This document shows positions 45,491 through 56,287 of a DNA stretch of 64,000 bases, piece by piece. The notes beneath the pieces are model-generated. The model was not told where the DNA came from, made no database searches, and saw nothing but the letters and a program-made list of their open reading frames with translations. Position 1 is the stretch's first letter. The number at the start of each line of letters is the position of its first letter. Position numbers and translations under genes: made by a program. Source of the stretch: Actinernus sp. WN-2022 (taxonomy: Eukaryota; Cnidaria; Anthozoa; Actiniaria; Actinernidae); the NCBI GenBank assembly GCA_030867875.1, contig JAOWCC010000019.1, forward strand, positions 29,718,966 to 29,782,965, in the 5' to 3' direction.

Positions 45491-46141
45491 TTCAGGGACA
45501 GTGTTATGTGAAGTTTATTTATTTTGATTACTGGGAGCAGTTGTAATAGGGCTTTTGCAGAAAACAGTCATGTGCTGGTATGAAAGAATGAATTGAACTT
45601 GTGATCTCCATGGGAACAATGTTACCATGGATGCTGGATGGCAAGGTATCTTTAAAAATGCTGTTTTAGAAAGATTCACTGGAGGTGGAAAATAGCATTT
45701 ACAAACAGGTTTGGCTATAACACTACCGATTTCGTGCAAGTGCCTTTAGATATATGAATTAAGAATTGTTTGCCATCTAGTACAACCATGTGATTACATT
45801 CCTGCGAAACGTCCATTGCATTAGAATGTAAATGATCATGAGCATGAGTAGTGAATCAATAGATCCAGTCAGCTTGCCTGTTTGTTATCCTATTTCAGAC
45901 CATCTGACTTTTCTCTTGGCACTGATGCTTTTTTGTTGTTCTATATCCCAAGAGGAAATGTACCAATTTTTATAATTGGAAAACAGCACTGAATCCTCTG
46001 GAGAACTATCACGTGGTCTGAAATGGGGCAACAAACAGGCAAGCTGACAGGTCTATTATCTGGCTCCCCTAGTACAAACCATGTAATATGCTAGAACTCC
46101 ATGAACTACATGCAAGGTGACCCGAGTTAAGGGCCTCTTCT
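45491..46141 (-). repeat. CTCGGGCC-terminus repeat, copy G4
   Basis: Read on the minus strand it begins AAGAGGCCCTTAACTCGGG and follows copy G3, including the nested foldback (45868-46048), then the CATGTGATTGTACTAGATGG-type and CAAACCTGTTTGTAAATGC-type blocks also found at 29720-29850. Confidence 0.55.
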
Positions 46142-46312
46142 TATTATTAGCATTCCCATATACATAAATGGTATTGCCTAAGGCATAAACAACATAACTA
46201 AAAGAAGCTAAACTAACTTTGAGAATAATTTCTAATATTACAATGATTTCTTATTTCAAAGGCTTCAAACATATAGTGAGCCAATTTCTTACATACAAAT
46301 GGGTCTATGTTA

Positions 46313-46819
46313 TTAAAGAGTTATTAAGTTTGTAAAATGTTTGTATTTATTACAAATGTCGTCGAAGAATACTTTTCTAATGTTATTATATAAGCTGCAA
46401 TGAAATGTGAAATGTATTTCGTTTTCTACTTCATTTGTGACACACATTTCAAATATCCTTGAAGCTTCGGGTATTTTGGGACAAGAGTGTCTGCCTGTTT
46501 CTATCCTTAAATTATGATTTCCCGATCTAAGTTTTGCAGTCATTCTTCGGTGATCTGAATTTTTTATCAGCTCTATGTAAGGAGAAGCCTTTGTATCATG
46601 TTTGAACATTGAATACAATACTAGTTTTCTATTTGAATTTATGAGATGTAATTGATGTAACTGTGATTGATTATCTATATTTTGTTTCATAGAGGATAAC
46701 CATTTGTTTGGTTTATTTATGTCAATATCCTGTATGGTTTTTTTATTCCCTGACTCAAATAAATGTACAAGCTCATTTATCGAAGATATGAAACTATTTT
46801 TGTTGCACGGTGAGCACAA
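46313..46819 (-). pseudogene. LINE ORF2 C-terminal domain
   Basis: Includes FISSINELVHLFESGNKK, MTAKLRSGNHNLRIETGRH, then CPKIPEASRIFEMC and NEIHFTFHCSLYNNIRK. The C-x-n-C...H-x4-C pattern is the zinc-knuckle-like end found after the reverse transcriptase in several LINE clades. It continues the reverse transcriptase frame on the other side of the inserted 46835-47835 segment. Confidence 0.7.
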
Positions 46820-46834
46820 ACGACCATAAAAACG

Positions 46835-47835
46835 GCATGAGTTATATATTTAAAAAAGTTTTCAAAGTAGACGATTGAATTTTGGTAGGTTGGTGTAGAA
46901 TCGTAAAAGGAATATAACCTGATAATTTAAGCTATGTTAGTACTATTATGACGTCACAATGACGTAATTTGCCCATTTGTAATACGTTTCTTATAACTGT
47001 TCATTACCTCTAAAAACGGAATGTCGTATATTGTTAAAATCTCCTCGTGATGAAGGAAACGAAAACCCGATCTCGATTGGTTAAGGAAATCAAAAGTTAT
47101 GAAAGTTTGAATTTTGCTAATTTTCCCGCCAAAATATGGCGGAAAATAAACAACACAAAAGCATTTATGAAAATATCGCTTCATTCATCTTTCAGAGTTT
47201 TAAATACTGTTGCATGACATTTTGTCCAGCCATAAAATACGTTAGTGGTTAAAATCGTATGTTTTTAGAATTTTGATTTTTTTTTTGTCCATAACCGGCT
47301 TAAAATGAAAGTCATATTTTCGCCAACGTCATTATGACGGCATATGATTTTATACATGCCCTTAAGAAAAAAGCCTTTGGGTGATTTTCAAGTTTTAATG
47401 ATGAAATGTACTAGTCTGGCAAACAAAAGTCACATTGTTTTCTTTTCTTGATTTTTTAACAATAGGCAGCCTTATTTAGGTACGACTCCTGACGTCACTA
47501 AATGTGACGTCATAGCAACAGTCATTCCTCTATAACTTTGGCTGTAATCGTCGTAGAATGTTCAAATTTTCACCAAACGAATGTGTGCAATGAAAGCCTT
47601 TTGATGGAGTAGTCTGTTTGTAACGTTTATTAAAGGGGGAATTTCACCAAAAAAGGAGGAATCGCTTATGACGTCACAACGACGTCATCATACAAACATA
47701 AAACACCTAAACTATGTAGTTTCATTTTGTTACCAAGTCACCAACATTTCTTCAAATTTAAACTATAAGTAAAGAAATGGTGCTAATTTCAATTATTTGG
47801 TCACGTTTATTGATGCAGTTTTTGACGTTCTTTGT
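46835..47835. other. about 1-kb insertion in the LINE with repeated TGACGTCA motifs
   Basis: It separates two parts of one ORF2 and has no recognisable coding frame. It holds four exact TGACGTCA palindromes (46949-46956, 47490-47497, 47505-47512, 47669-47676) and two near copies (46960, 47680). No clear terminal repeats were found. Boundaries are approximate. Confidence 0.45.
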
Positions 47836-47898
47836 GCCCGCCGTGTTGGAGGATGCCAAGTCTTTCGAAATCTGAAGACATTGTTTTGCAATACTATT

Positions 47899-49149
47899 TT
47901 ATGGGAGCTGTTCGAGGTGTATCCAGAATTTTAACATGTTTCGATAAATTAGAGATTTTAAGGAAAGCCTTCCAGACTCGTTACGGGAGGCAACGTTTGG
48001 TGCTCTTCTATTTATCCCAAGGTAGTGTTTATAAAATTGGGTATGTATTCTTTCAACAGGATCTATTTCCCATTTATTGAAATTGATTTTGTCATAAGCC
48101 TCCCAAACTTCTGAATTGTACAACAATATAGGACTGAATAGTGTGTCAAATAATTTGTTACATATGTTGATGGGGAGTTTACGGAAATCGAGATATTTTT
48201 TCATTGCGAAAATAGAACGTCTTGTTTTCTCAGTTGAGATTTGTTTTGATTTCGTGAAACTACCATTACATAAGATTGTCGAACCTAAGTAAGTGTACTC
48301 TGGAGAATTTGTAATTGGTGAACCATTTAGAAAGAACGAATATTTCTCAAGAGTAGATTTACGACATTGTTTTTGGAAAATAACAGCCTTAGTTTTCTTC
48401 ATATTGATAGATAAAAACCAATTTTGACAATATGTTTGGAGTGTATTAATGGTCTTTTGGAGACCTGCTGCACTACTGGATATCAGAACTAAATCGTCTG
48501 CGTAAAATAAACTGTTTAGATAGGTTCCATTTGGCAGAATAACTGGATCAGTGTCATTAGTGCTTTGTAAAATATGAGGCAAATCATTCAAATATAGATT
48601 AAAAAGTAAAGGAGACAGGACGCATCCCTGTCGCACTCCTCTGGTATACTTAAAATAGTCAGTCCTTTGATTTTGTACTTTAATGCTGCATTCCGTCTTT
48701 GAGTACATGTCTTTAATAAGATTATAAAATTGACCTCCGATTTTATAATCAAGTAATTTCGTTAAGATGCCTGAATGCCATATTGAATCAAAAGCTTTGC
48801 AAAAATCAACAAAGCAGCAGAATAATTTTCCTTTATTTGCATTGATCACATATTTATCTATTAGTGTTCTTAATAAAAAAAATGTGTCGGATGTTCGATT
48901 ACCCGGAAGAAAACCAATTTGTGAGGAGTGTAATATGTTTTGTTTTTTGACGAAATTGAGTAATCTAGTATTAAGAATAGAACAAAACATTTTTCCTAGA
49001 CAACTGGTAACACAAATGCCCCTGTAATTAGAAGGTTCCGATTTATCACCTGATTTATAGATTGTACTTATTAAACCTTTGGTCCACAAGTCAGGATATA
49101 TTCCTGTGTTGATTTCGATAACGAATTTATTAGGACATTTATTCCACAT
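47899..49149 (-). pseudogene. LINE reverse transcriptase
   Basis: 416 codons open. Blocks: NKFVIEINTGIYPDLW, LISTIYKSGDKSEPSNYRGI (RT 1-2), GFLPGNRTSDTFFLLRTL, CFVDFCKAFDSIWH (residues 112-125, first catalytic Asp), GVRQGCVLSPLLFNLYLNDL, FYADDLVLI (215-223, catalytic Asp pair), YLGSTILCNG and the thumb. All three catalytic aspartates are present, but the frame is disrupted upstream (stop in the KVVK segment, frameshift near 49150) and downstream (stop after LEQLP; NSIAKQCLQISKDL follows in another frame). Confidence 0.8.
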
Positions 49150-49260
49150 TTTAACATCTCATTGCGAATTTTATCATTACCAGCAGCTTTTTTATTTTTC
49201 AGTTATTTAACAACCTTTCTAATTTTGTTATTAGTAATGTGTTGGTCAAGGATATTATTG

Positions 49261-50768
49261 TCATTTTCTGGATTTATTAATTTGATTAATGATATTTTTT
49301 TGCGCTGTTGTACAACATTTCTCATTTACATTTGAGTGTAAATTACTGAAATGATTAAATAAATTATCTATTGGAATGGTTTGCTCTGGGATATTATTAA
49401 CATCATTGACTGAATTTATCGTAGACCAGAATTGTTTAGAATTTTTCTCTTTTATTAGTAATTCAATTTTATCATTATGGAACTTTTGTTTTTTATTACG
49501 TAATAAGGTCTTGTATTGTTTATTTGTATTATGATATTCTGCTCCTGAGTCAATGTCCAAGGGATTTCTGTGTAATCTATTAGATGTTTTCTTAAGTTTT
49601 AATCGAAAATTATTGCAGTCTTTATCGAACCATGTGTGAGAGTTTTTTTTGTTTTTAACTCGGGTTAGTTGCAAATATGCTCTGGCGGTGGTTTCTAAGA
49701 TGTTATTGAACTGATTAACCGCTTTATTGACGTCTTCTGATTTATGTCCAAAATTTGCATTTTCAAATTCATGAACCATCTGTTTTACTTGAAATGACTG
49801 TAGCGACTCAGTGAATTTTTCTTTCGAGTCTGCGTTCCACTTGAATTGTCGCGGGAGATCAAAAAGTTTGGTATTAGTATTTTCTTGTAAAGGAGTCGAT
49901 ATCAAGCTATTAGTTTTCAACCAGCATATAAGTTGTACATGATCAGATAAAGGTGTTGGTTGTCTGACTATTAAGCTATCAAATTTATCAAGTAATTCGT
50001 GGCTTGATATAATGTAATCCACTGTACTAACTCCTTTGTTTCCATGGAAAGTTATTCTGCCAAAAGAATCATTCTTAAGTCTTCCGTTTAAGATTCGCAG
50101 GTCTAAGGATTTACATATTTCCAGTAATGATTTTCCATGATTATTTACGTGACTGTCAAAATTTTTCCTGAGTGGTATGTTTTTGTATATTGGGAGGTAG
50201 TCATCACCTGTGATATATTTTGAATTATCTGAGTCTATGAAATCATTACTAATACCTGTACGAGCATTTAAGTCACCTGCTATGATAACGGAGCCTTGAC
50301 TCTGAAAAAGATTAATATCATTTTCTAGAAACGAAAAGGTATCGGGATCGTAATACGGAGAGTCATTTGGAGGTATGTAACATGAACATAGAAAAATATT
50401 GTTTGGTAAGCTAAAAACATTCTTATCTAATCTACATCAGATGAAATCAGTTGATTTTTTGACAAAGGATACACCTTCTTTAAGAAAACATTTTACAGCT
50501 ATTAAACACCTCCTGAGAATCTACCTGATTTTTTTGTAATCAACTTTTTTGGTGGATTGAGTGCAATTAAATCGAAACCCGGAAGATCTAGGTTTTCATG
50601 TCCCCAAATTTCAGAAAGAATAATAAAATCACAGTTTTTAATGCTCTTCAAGAATTCACTATTACGAAATTTATTTTGAAAAACAGAACTTTTGCCAAGA
50701 CCATGAATGTTCCAACAACTTATTGTCAGAAAATGCGGTTCTAGAGGTTTAAATCTATTAAAACACAT
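49261..50768 (-). pseudogene. LINE APE-type endonuclease and linker
   Basis: Starts ISCWNIHGLGKSS (first catalytic Asn), FIILSEIWG (Glu), GRFSGG, then after a frameshift AVKCFLKEGV, a stop (TGA where Trp is expected), YIPPNDSPYY, IIAGDLNARTG (Asp/Asn), TVDYIISS and PLSDHVQL (final SDH). All catalytic positions of an APE-like endonuclease can be seen. The rest (to 49261) is the linker, rich in Lys and Asn. Two lesions near 50500 and 50450. Confidence 0.75.
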
Positions 50769-50837
50769 TAATTAGTTATAGGACATGAACAAATTGAAAA
50801 GGAAGGAATAATGTGTGGTGTACATATACTTAGCTAC

Positions 50838-51896
50838 TTATGCTTGACGAATCATTTCATATATCTTCAATAAAGACATGAAGGTGTTGTGATCCATATT
50901 AGGACGAGCGAGTCCTGTAGCCTCGTTTGCGACGGCTTGCGCATATGTTTTTGTCTGGCCATGATCGCGTTCACAAGAATGAGGAGTGTAGATCGTCTGC
51001 TCAGAAGGCTGTGTGGGTCTGCGTATAAATGGGGGAGGAGGAACCGCGGAATAAAGTTCCCCGTGATTGTTGCTGAGTTCCTTGCGATAATAAGGCCTCT
51101 GGTGTCGGCTGATTTTAGGACCTCGTGAAAAATTCCTTTGTTCGGTAGGCTTTACCGGTGATTTGCGGTTGGTGACTCTGTTATAAATCACGTCTTTGAA
51201 GTTCGCAACGAGTACACCAACTTTTCGTTTCTTTATGTGTTTGCTATCATGAAGCATGTCTTCCGTAATGTTCTCGTTGTTAATAAATTGAACGTTGGGG
51301 AAAGACGGAAGGAGGCGCAGTTTTGAATTAAAATGAGAACGAGTTGTTTCATTTTCATCGGCGCGTACAAGTAGAGTTGAGACTAGAATATTTGAAGACG
51401 GATACTTCTGTGCTGCAATGTCAATCATCAATTGAAAACTTTCATTACACGCATCCAACGGTGTGTGTTCAATGTCATTTGTTCCCGTGTGAATGACAAT
51501 ATGAGAAGGTTTGCCCAGATCATTTGAGTTTAGTACATTTATGGCGCTTGTTATTGTGGGACAAAATATGTGATTAACTGATTTGTCAGGACAGAATTGA
51601 TTAGAGTCGATGTATTTTCCATTTGAATCAACCAGTAATACGATATCATCGTTGTCTGCTCTTGATCGGTTAACGCTATATTGACGCGGTCGTTGCGATT
51701 GTTGAGCCTCTCGGTTCTTGTGTTTTGAAGTGTAACTAGACGGCTGTGAAGGTTGTTGATTTTGATCATTTGCCGACGGTTTAGCCTGCGTAGCTGTACC
51801 GTGGTAGTTCTGACCTCTGTGGTAATCATGATCTCTGACGTAATGCACATGGATGGTCCAATAATATTGCTCATTAGAAATGCGTCTCCCGGTCAA
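50838..51896 (-). CDS. LINE ORF1 with SGNH-hydrolase-like domain
   Basis: 352 open codons, but no ATG at the head (first codon used is TTG), so the true start is upstream or lost. Residues 1-80 are hydrophilic, rich in Gln and Asn. Residues 84-235 resemble an SGNH/GDSL-type esterase: LLVDSNGK with the nucleophile position S91, HTGTND at 136-141 (block with N140), and D217-x-x-H220 as the DxxH block. Such esterase-type ORF1 proteins are known in CR1-like elements, where they are thought to bind lipid or RNA during retrotransposition. The tail has basic and proline-rich stretches. It is the least damaged part of the element. Confidence 0.6.
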   Translation of the reverse strand: MTGRRISNEQYYWTIHVHYVRDHDYHRGQNYHGTATQAKPSANDQNQQPSQPSSYTSKHKNREAQQSQRPRQYSVNRSRADNDDIVLLVDSNGKYIDSNQFCPDKSVNHIFCPTITSAINVLNSNDLGKPSHIVIHTGTNDIEHTPLDACNESFQLMIDIAAQKYPSSNILVSTLLVRADENETTRSHFNSKLRLLPSFPNVQFINNENITEDMLHDSKHIKKRKVGVLVANFKDVIYNRVTNRKSPVKPTEQRNFSRGPKISRHQRPYYRKELSNNHGELYSAVPPPPFIRRPTQPSEQTIYTPHSCERDHGQTKTYAQAVANEATGLARPNMDHNTFMSLLKIYEMIRQA

Positions 51897-51990
51897 TAGA
51901 TTGGGAACGAAAAGCCCATGGCAGTCGTGACTTGCGACAAAGATTATTTTGTAGGGGAGAGAGAGAGAAAGCGTATATGACGACCGCCAT

Positions 51991-53343
51991 TACTGATAAA
52001 GGATGTCCTTCGCAGCTAGCCTTCGCTTCGTAGTTCTCCCGGTTTACGCTTCCAGCGCGACTTAACTTATCTCTGTTATTGTTGTCTCGTGACTCGTGTA
52101 GGGCTATGCAGACATTTTAAGGTTTAATAATTGACAAGGAGGCGAACAGAACCTTTCTCAAGAGTTGACATTTTTTCGAGCCAGGATTCAAGCTAGGACT
52201 CGAGCCAAGGGACGAGCTGGTTCTTTGTGCTTTCAGAATTATATTCAACATTGTAGAGACGAAAGGTAAGCTTACGGCTAAACTATAGAATACCCGGCCA
52301 GTTCCAGGGTTTTCAATAACATTTGAAGTAAGTGGCAAAACTTGAAGAGTAGGCGGCGAGCATCGAGCGCCATTGGCGCAAATATCTAATTTTTTGGGGA
52401 ATTTTTCAATCAAAGTAGGCGGCGATTTCATGTAAAATACCCGGCGAGATTCGCCGGCTGCCGGCTTCTATTGAAAACCCTGAGTTCAAAAGATCACTTG
52501 AAAACTGTGCTAAATTATCCATTGTAGTGCAGGGTCGTTCTATGAATGATTTGGAGTCGAAAATGGTAAGGGTTTTCTTAAATTTCACCATAGGTTTTTA
52601 AAATGTTTGTATAATAATAATAATTTATTGTATTTGTAAAAAAAGCACAATTTTTACATGAAAATGAATCAAGGAAAGCCGAAGCAAGGGGCTTATATTA
52701 TATACCAACAAATGAGGATTCCTAAATGCCAGCTAGGACTCAAGCTAGGACTTGACCCAGGGTGGGGATTCTAGTACAAGAGGCCACAGCTCAGCTCAGA
52801 CAATCATCAGGCCCATAGGGAGGGGGTGCTATGGGTGTGCTTGCACCCCCTGCAGGCTGTGGAGGTCTGCTTTTTTGGACCGATGGCTCAAAAGAGAGAA
52901 AGAAAGAAAGTGAAGTGTTTAAATCAAACTGCCTTCAAAACACATGAAATGCAGTCTCAGACAACCTATTTTTTTTATATTTCCTGAGTTACATGTAGGA
53001 CTCTTCCAGACCCCTACAAACTTGTGCCTGGTGAGATCGCAAATTTGACATTCCAATGCACCTCCCAGTCAAAAATCGTGGCTACGGGCCTGATCATCTT
53101 ACTATTGGTTTCACTCAGCTGTGTTTTGTGTTTGTCCACTATAAACAAGTGTAATCTTCAAACCACTATTAAAAACACTATTGGCTTCACTCAGCTGTGT
53201 TTTGTTTCAAACACTGTGGATCAAGATTTGGTGGACTACACAAAATTATTGAATTATTGTCACACTGCATAGTGGATTGAAGCAGGGAGGCATTGAAGCT
53301 TATAATGATTCCAAGTACAAATTAAGTTACAGTGTCAAATCGA
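51991..53343. other. no gene; LINE tail and low-complexity stretches
   Basis: 52606-52720 is, on the minus strand, a LINE-like 3' end (CAATAAATTATTATTATTAT). 53095-53215 contains a direct repeat of TTCACTCAGCTGTGTTTTGT. A GAAAGAAAG run lies at 52898-52911. Minus-strand frames at 52117-52591 have no recognised domain. Confidence 0.4.
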
Positions 53344-53349
53344 GCCAGA

Positions 53350-53385
53350 TATGGCAAGCCAATTGTAGCAATATTCAATAAGTGG
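53350..53385. repeat. left terminal inverted repeat of element D
   Basis: Outermost part before the 21-bp array: TATGGCAAGCCAATTGTAGC followed by AATATTCAATAAGTGG. The inverse is at 59289-59324 without mismatch. Confidence 0.9.
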
Positions 53386-53652
53386 CATTCAATGTTCAAT
53401 ACATATTATTCAATGTTCAATAAATGTCATTCAATGTTCAATACATGTCATTCAATGTGCAATACATGTCATTCAATGTTCAATAAATATTATTCAATGT
53501 TCAATAAATGTCATTCAATGTGCAATACATGTCATTCAATGTTCAATACATGTCATTCAATGTTCAATAAATACCATTCAATGTGCAATAAATACCATTC
53601 AATGTGCAATAAATACCATTCAATGTGCAATACATGTCATTCAATGTGCAAT
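53386..53652 (+). repeat. 21-bp subterminal array, left (about 13 units)
   Basis: Unit core TTCAATGTTCAAT (variant TTCAATGTGCAAT) plus an 8-bp spacer such as ACATGTCA or AAATGTCA. The period is 21 bp throughout, two helical turns. Likely transposase binding sites by analogy with other elements having subterminal repeats; this is inferred. Confidence 0.9.
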
Positions 53653-53791
53653 TATTTTTTCATTCATGTCCACTTTATTTTATTAAAATAATTTTTTATT
53701 CAATGAAGTCTCTACAGGGGCACAATTCACTACTCCACCCGAGCCCCTTAGAACCGCTGACCTGGTTGTTTGCAGTAATGCTAATTACAAA
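53653..53791 (+). promoter_or_regulatory. promoter-like segment of the integrase gene
   Basis: 53709-53762 (blocks CTCTACAGGGGC, CACTACTCCACCC, GAGCCCCTTAGAACCGCTG) is similar to the inverse of 59012-59071 in front of the HECT gene. This places duplicated regulatory sequence at equal distance before both start codons. No TATA box close to the start was recognised; TTATTTTATTAAAATAA lies at about 53670. Confidence 0.5.
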
Positions 53792-55336
53792 ATGGCGGAC
53801 CAACAGTCTGAAGTAACGAACGATCTTTCGAGTTTTTCGATTGAAGAGGAGCTTCCGAGGTTTCTCCATTCATTGATAGACAAAGTTGAAGAAATAGTAC
53901 ATGATAATTCAGATTCTGATGAAAATATTCGTATGGTTATTTGTGTAATTGACAAAATAATAAGTATTTTACGATCCTTGTCACAGCAAGATGATGTAAG
54001 CGAAGAGGACAAGCAGGTTTTGGATTCATTAGCCAGTGTGTTCAGTGATATCCTCTCCAGCCTACAGGAACATGTGCTAACCCTCTCTAGAGGACCTTCT
54101 GTTATTTTTCAGAACAAATGTGGAGTGAGACATGTGGGCAAGCCAGGAAGGCCAGCCTATAACATTTCGTCTGAAGTACTGGAGGACCTTCTTGGGATGG
54201 GATTCACTTGCGAGAAAATATCTGTGATGTTTGGGGTGTCAAGATGGACAATTTATAGGAGAATTAGAAGTTATGGACTTGAACACTTGAAGACGTTTAC
54301 ATGCATTTCAGATGAGGAGTTAGACAACATTGTGAAGGTTTTTTTTAGTCGTAGTGGATCCATGGCAGGACAAACATATATCATGGGATATGTACAGTCC
54401 ATGGGATTAAGAGTGCAAAGGAGCAGAATACGGGAATGTGTTGCTAGGGTAGATCCAGTAAATACTGTATTAAGATGGGGTATGGTTGTTTCTCGACGAA
54501 AGTACAGTGTCCCCTGGCCCAACTCCCTGTGGCACCTTGATGGCCATCATTCCCTCATACGCTGGGGGCTAGTAATCCATGGATGCATAGATGGGTTTTC
54601 TCGACGCATAATGTTTCTGAAATGTAGCTCAAACAACCTTTCTGAGACTGTGCTTGGTCACTTTCTTGAAGCAATTGAAAGAGATGGAGACATGTGGCCT
54701 TCCCGCATAAGAGTTGACAGAGGAGTAGAAAATGTGTTGGTGTGTGATACCATGGTAGAGGTACGTGGGCCGAACAGAGGAAGCTTCATAGCTGGTCCTT
54801 CAACCAGAAATCAGAGGATTGAGCGCCTCTGGCGGGATGTGTTTCGCTGTGTGATACACATGTATTACTACATTTTTTATGGCATGGAACAGTCTGGGCT
54901 CCTTAACCTAGACAACCCCAATCACGTGTTTTCCCTTCACTTGGTATTCATGCCTAGAATCAATAATGCCCTTCATGAATTTACTGAAGCATTCAACCAT
55001 CACAAGATACGGACTGCAAGCAACTGGTCTCCTTATCAGATGTGGCTTAATGGCATGATGCATCAGGATAACCCCTTAGCACAACGTCATTTGGATGAAG
55101 ATCCCGACAACATTGAATTTTATGGGGAGGAGGATCCTGATGGTCCTTCACCTTTTGAGGACAGCAACAATAATGTTGTTGTGGATCCAGTTTCAATAAA
55201 CAAGGGGGACGACATAGCAAGAGAGGTTTATGAGAGTATTGATCCCATGCGAACTTCAGACCAGATGGGCGTTGATATTTACCAAGATGTTTTGGGACTT
55301 GTTGAGCAAAAAATTGCTGACCTGGATCACACTTGA
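53792..55336 (+). CDS. integrase-like DDE transposase of element D
   Basis: 514 residues, one exon. The start ATG (AAAATGGCGGAC) is the first in frame after the array. Residues 1-95 are acidic and probably helical. 119-160 form a helix-turn-helix of resolvase/Hin type (GRPAYNISSEVLEDL, then KISVMFGVSRWTIYRRI). The catalytic core has D250 in WHLDGHH, D309 in RVDRGVEN and E344 in NQRIERLWRD, with 34 residues between D309 and E344 as in retroviral-type integrases. A conserved WSPYQMWLNGM (412-422) follows, then an acidic tail rich in Asp and Glu (434-514). No HHCC zinc finger. Such 'integrase core domain' proteins are often found in cnidarian and fish genomes. It presumably binds the subterminal repeats and makes the 6-bp staggered joining. 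No lesion seen. Confidence 0.9.
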   Translation: MADQQSEVTNDLSSFSIEEELPRFLHSLIDKVEEIVHDNSDSDENIRMVICVIDKIISILRSLSQQDDVSEEDKQVLDSLASVFSDILSSLQEHVLTLSRGPSVIFQNKCGVRHVGKPGRPAYNISSEVLEDLLGMGFTCEKISVMFGVSRWTIYRRIRSYGLEHLKTFTCISDEELDNIVKVFFSRSGSMAGQTYIMGYVQSMGLRVQRSRIRECVARVDPVNTVLRWGMVVSRRKYSVPWPNSLWHLDGHHSLIRWGLVIHGCIDGFSRRIMFLKCSSNNLSETVLGHFLEAIERDGDMWPSRIRVDRGVENVLVCDTMVEVRGPNRGSFIAGPSTRNQRIERLWRDVFRCVIHMYYYIFYGMEQSGLLNLDNPNHVFSLHLVFMPRINNALHEFTEAFNHHKIRTASNWSPYQMWLNGMMHQDNPLAQRHLDEDPDNIEFYGEEDPDGPSPFEDSNNNVVVDPVSINKGDDIAREVYESIDPMRTSDQMGVDIYQDVLGLVEQKIADLDHT

Positions 55337-55782
55337 ATTCTGGCATTATCTCAGCAATGCAAAACCATAATATTGGCAGTGTGGGGTTTGATGAAAATAA
55401 TGACTGCAGTAGGTGATACATTGTATATGTACAGTAGGACCCTGAATTGACATTAACATTTGGGATTGTTGAGAGTGCCCCTGTCATTATTTTTATCTTA
55501 AAAATATTAATGTTCATGATTCAGTATCTCAGCATACCAAGATTTCAGAGGTTTACAGTTCAATATCCAAGTGTTACATTAGGCAAATAACATCCAGGGG
55601 TGGTAGACATTTTGTATAAATTTCTCACATATCCTTGGTAACAGACAGTCACCTCAAATGTCTAGTAAAACCTTTAGTAACTGTGCACCCCCTTGTAAAA
55701 TTCCTGGATCTGCCCCAAATCTCTCACTAAAATAATCCAAGGTTTAAAATGTAATCAGTCTAAGCGGGACCTTGAAGAGTAC

Positions 55783-55889
55783 TACAGTCAAACCCCTCCT
55801 AACGGACACCCCTCGTAAGCGGACACCCCTTGTAAGCGGACACTTTGAGGTGGTCCCAAGGGTGTCCGCTTACGAGGGGTTTGACTGTA
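55783..55889. mobile_element. 107-bp TA-flanked MITE nested in element D
   Basis: TA, then CAGTCAAACCCCTCCTAACG; inverted at the right end as CGAGGGGTTTGACTG then TA. Inside are three GTAAGCGGACACC-type repeats. TA duplication and CAGTCAAAC ends suggest Tc1/mariner-type mobilisation. Confidence 0.75.
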
Positions 55890-56016
55890 ATAAGTATTTG
55901 TTGCATTTAAAACGTCTTTACCGTGTACAATGTGTAAGCTGAGCAATGGTGTTTGCTGAAGACTTATTTGATTAATTGGAAGTTGTAAAAAATACAGAGA
56001 AAATGTACAGGAGCCA

Positions 56017-56287
56017 CCGTAAAATTCCGAAAGTTAGCTTGGGGCCTAGATTTTTCAAAATACCTTTGGGGGCCTTATATTTGGAAGAGGCTTATATACG
56101 GGAGGGATTTTTATTGGAGGCCTTTTTGTGTCAGTATTGAATTTTTATATAAGCAAATTTTAAAATTAGCCTTTGGGGGCCTATATTTGGGGAGCTTATT
56201 ATTGGAGGGCTTTTTAAGTTTCAAAATTGGGGGCCTATATTTGGGGGGACTTATACACGTGGGGCTTATTTTCGGAATTTTACAGTA
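56017..56287. mobile_element. 271-bp TIR repeat nested in element D
   Basis: Ends CCGTAAAATTCCGAAA and, inverted, TACTGTAAAATTCCGAAAAT. The interior has repeated GGGGGCCTATATTTGG and GGAGGGCTTTTT motifs. Probably a widespread animal MITE; non-coding. Confidence 0.7.

Larger units (their letters stand above)
46150..51990 (-). mobile_element. near-complete decayed LINE (ORF1 with SGNH domain, ORF2 with endonuclease and reverse transcriptase)
   Basis: On the minus strand the order is ORF1 (51896-50838), ORF2 endonuclease (50768-49930), linker, reverse transcriptase (49149-47899), an unrelated 1-kb insertion (47835-46835), ORF2 C-terminal part (46819-46313), and a 3' UTR ending in a short AAT run by 46150. 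ORF2 has at least three frameshifts and two stops. Layout fits a CR1-like, APE-type non-LTR retrotransposon. The 5' boundary is uncertain; no target duplication found. Confidence 0.75.

Noticed and set aside
53386..53652. CRISPR-like array
   Set aside because: Units of 21 bp are contiguous with no unique spacers, the mirror array lies at the other transposon end, and there are no cas genes; the genome is eukaryotic.
53332..53691. Cysteine-rich open frame with a repeating CNTCHSMF peptide; similar one at 58938-59378 on minus
   Set aside because: The 7-residue peptide period is just the 21-bp DNA repeat translated (21 is divisible by 3), and the same DNA is non-coding TIR sequence at both ends of the transposon.
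55047..55517. 156-codon minus-strand frame
   Set aside because: Overlaps the 3' end of the integrase gene antisense and has no recognisable domain.
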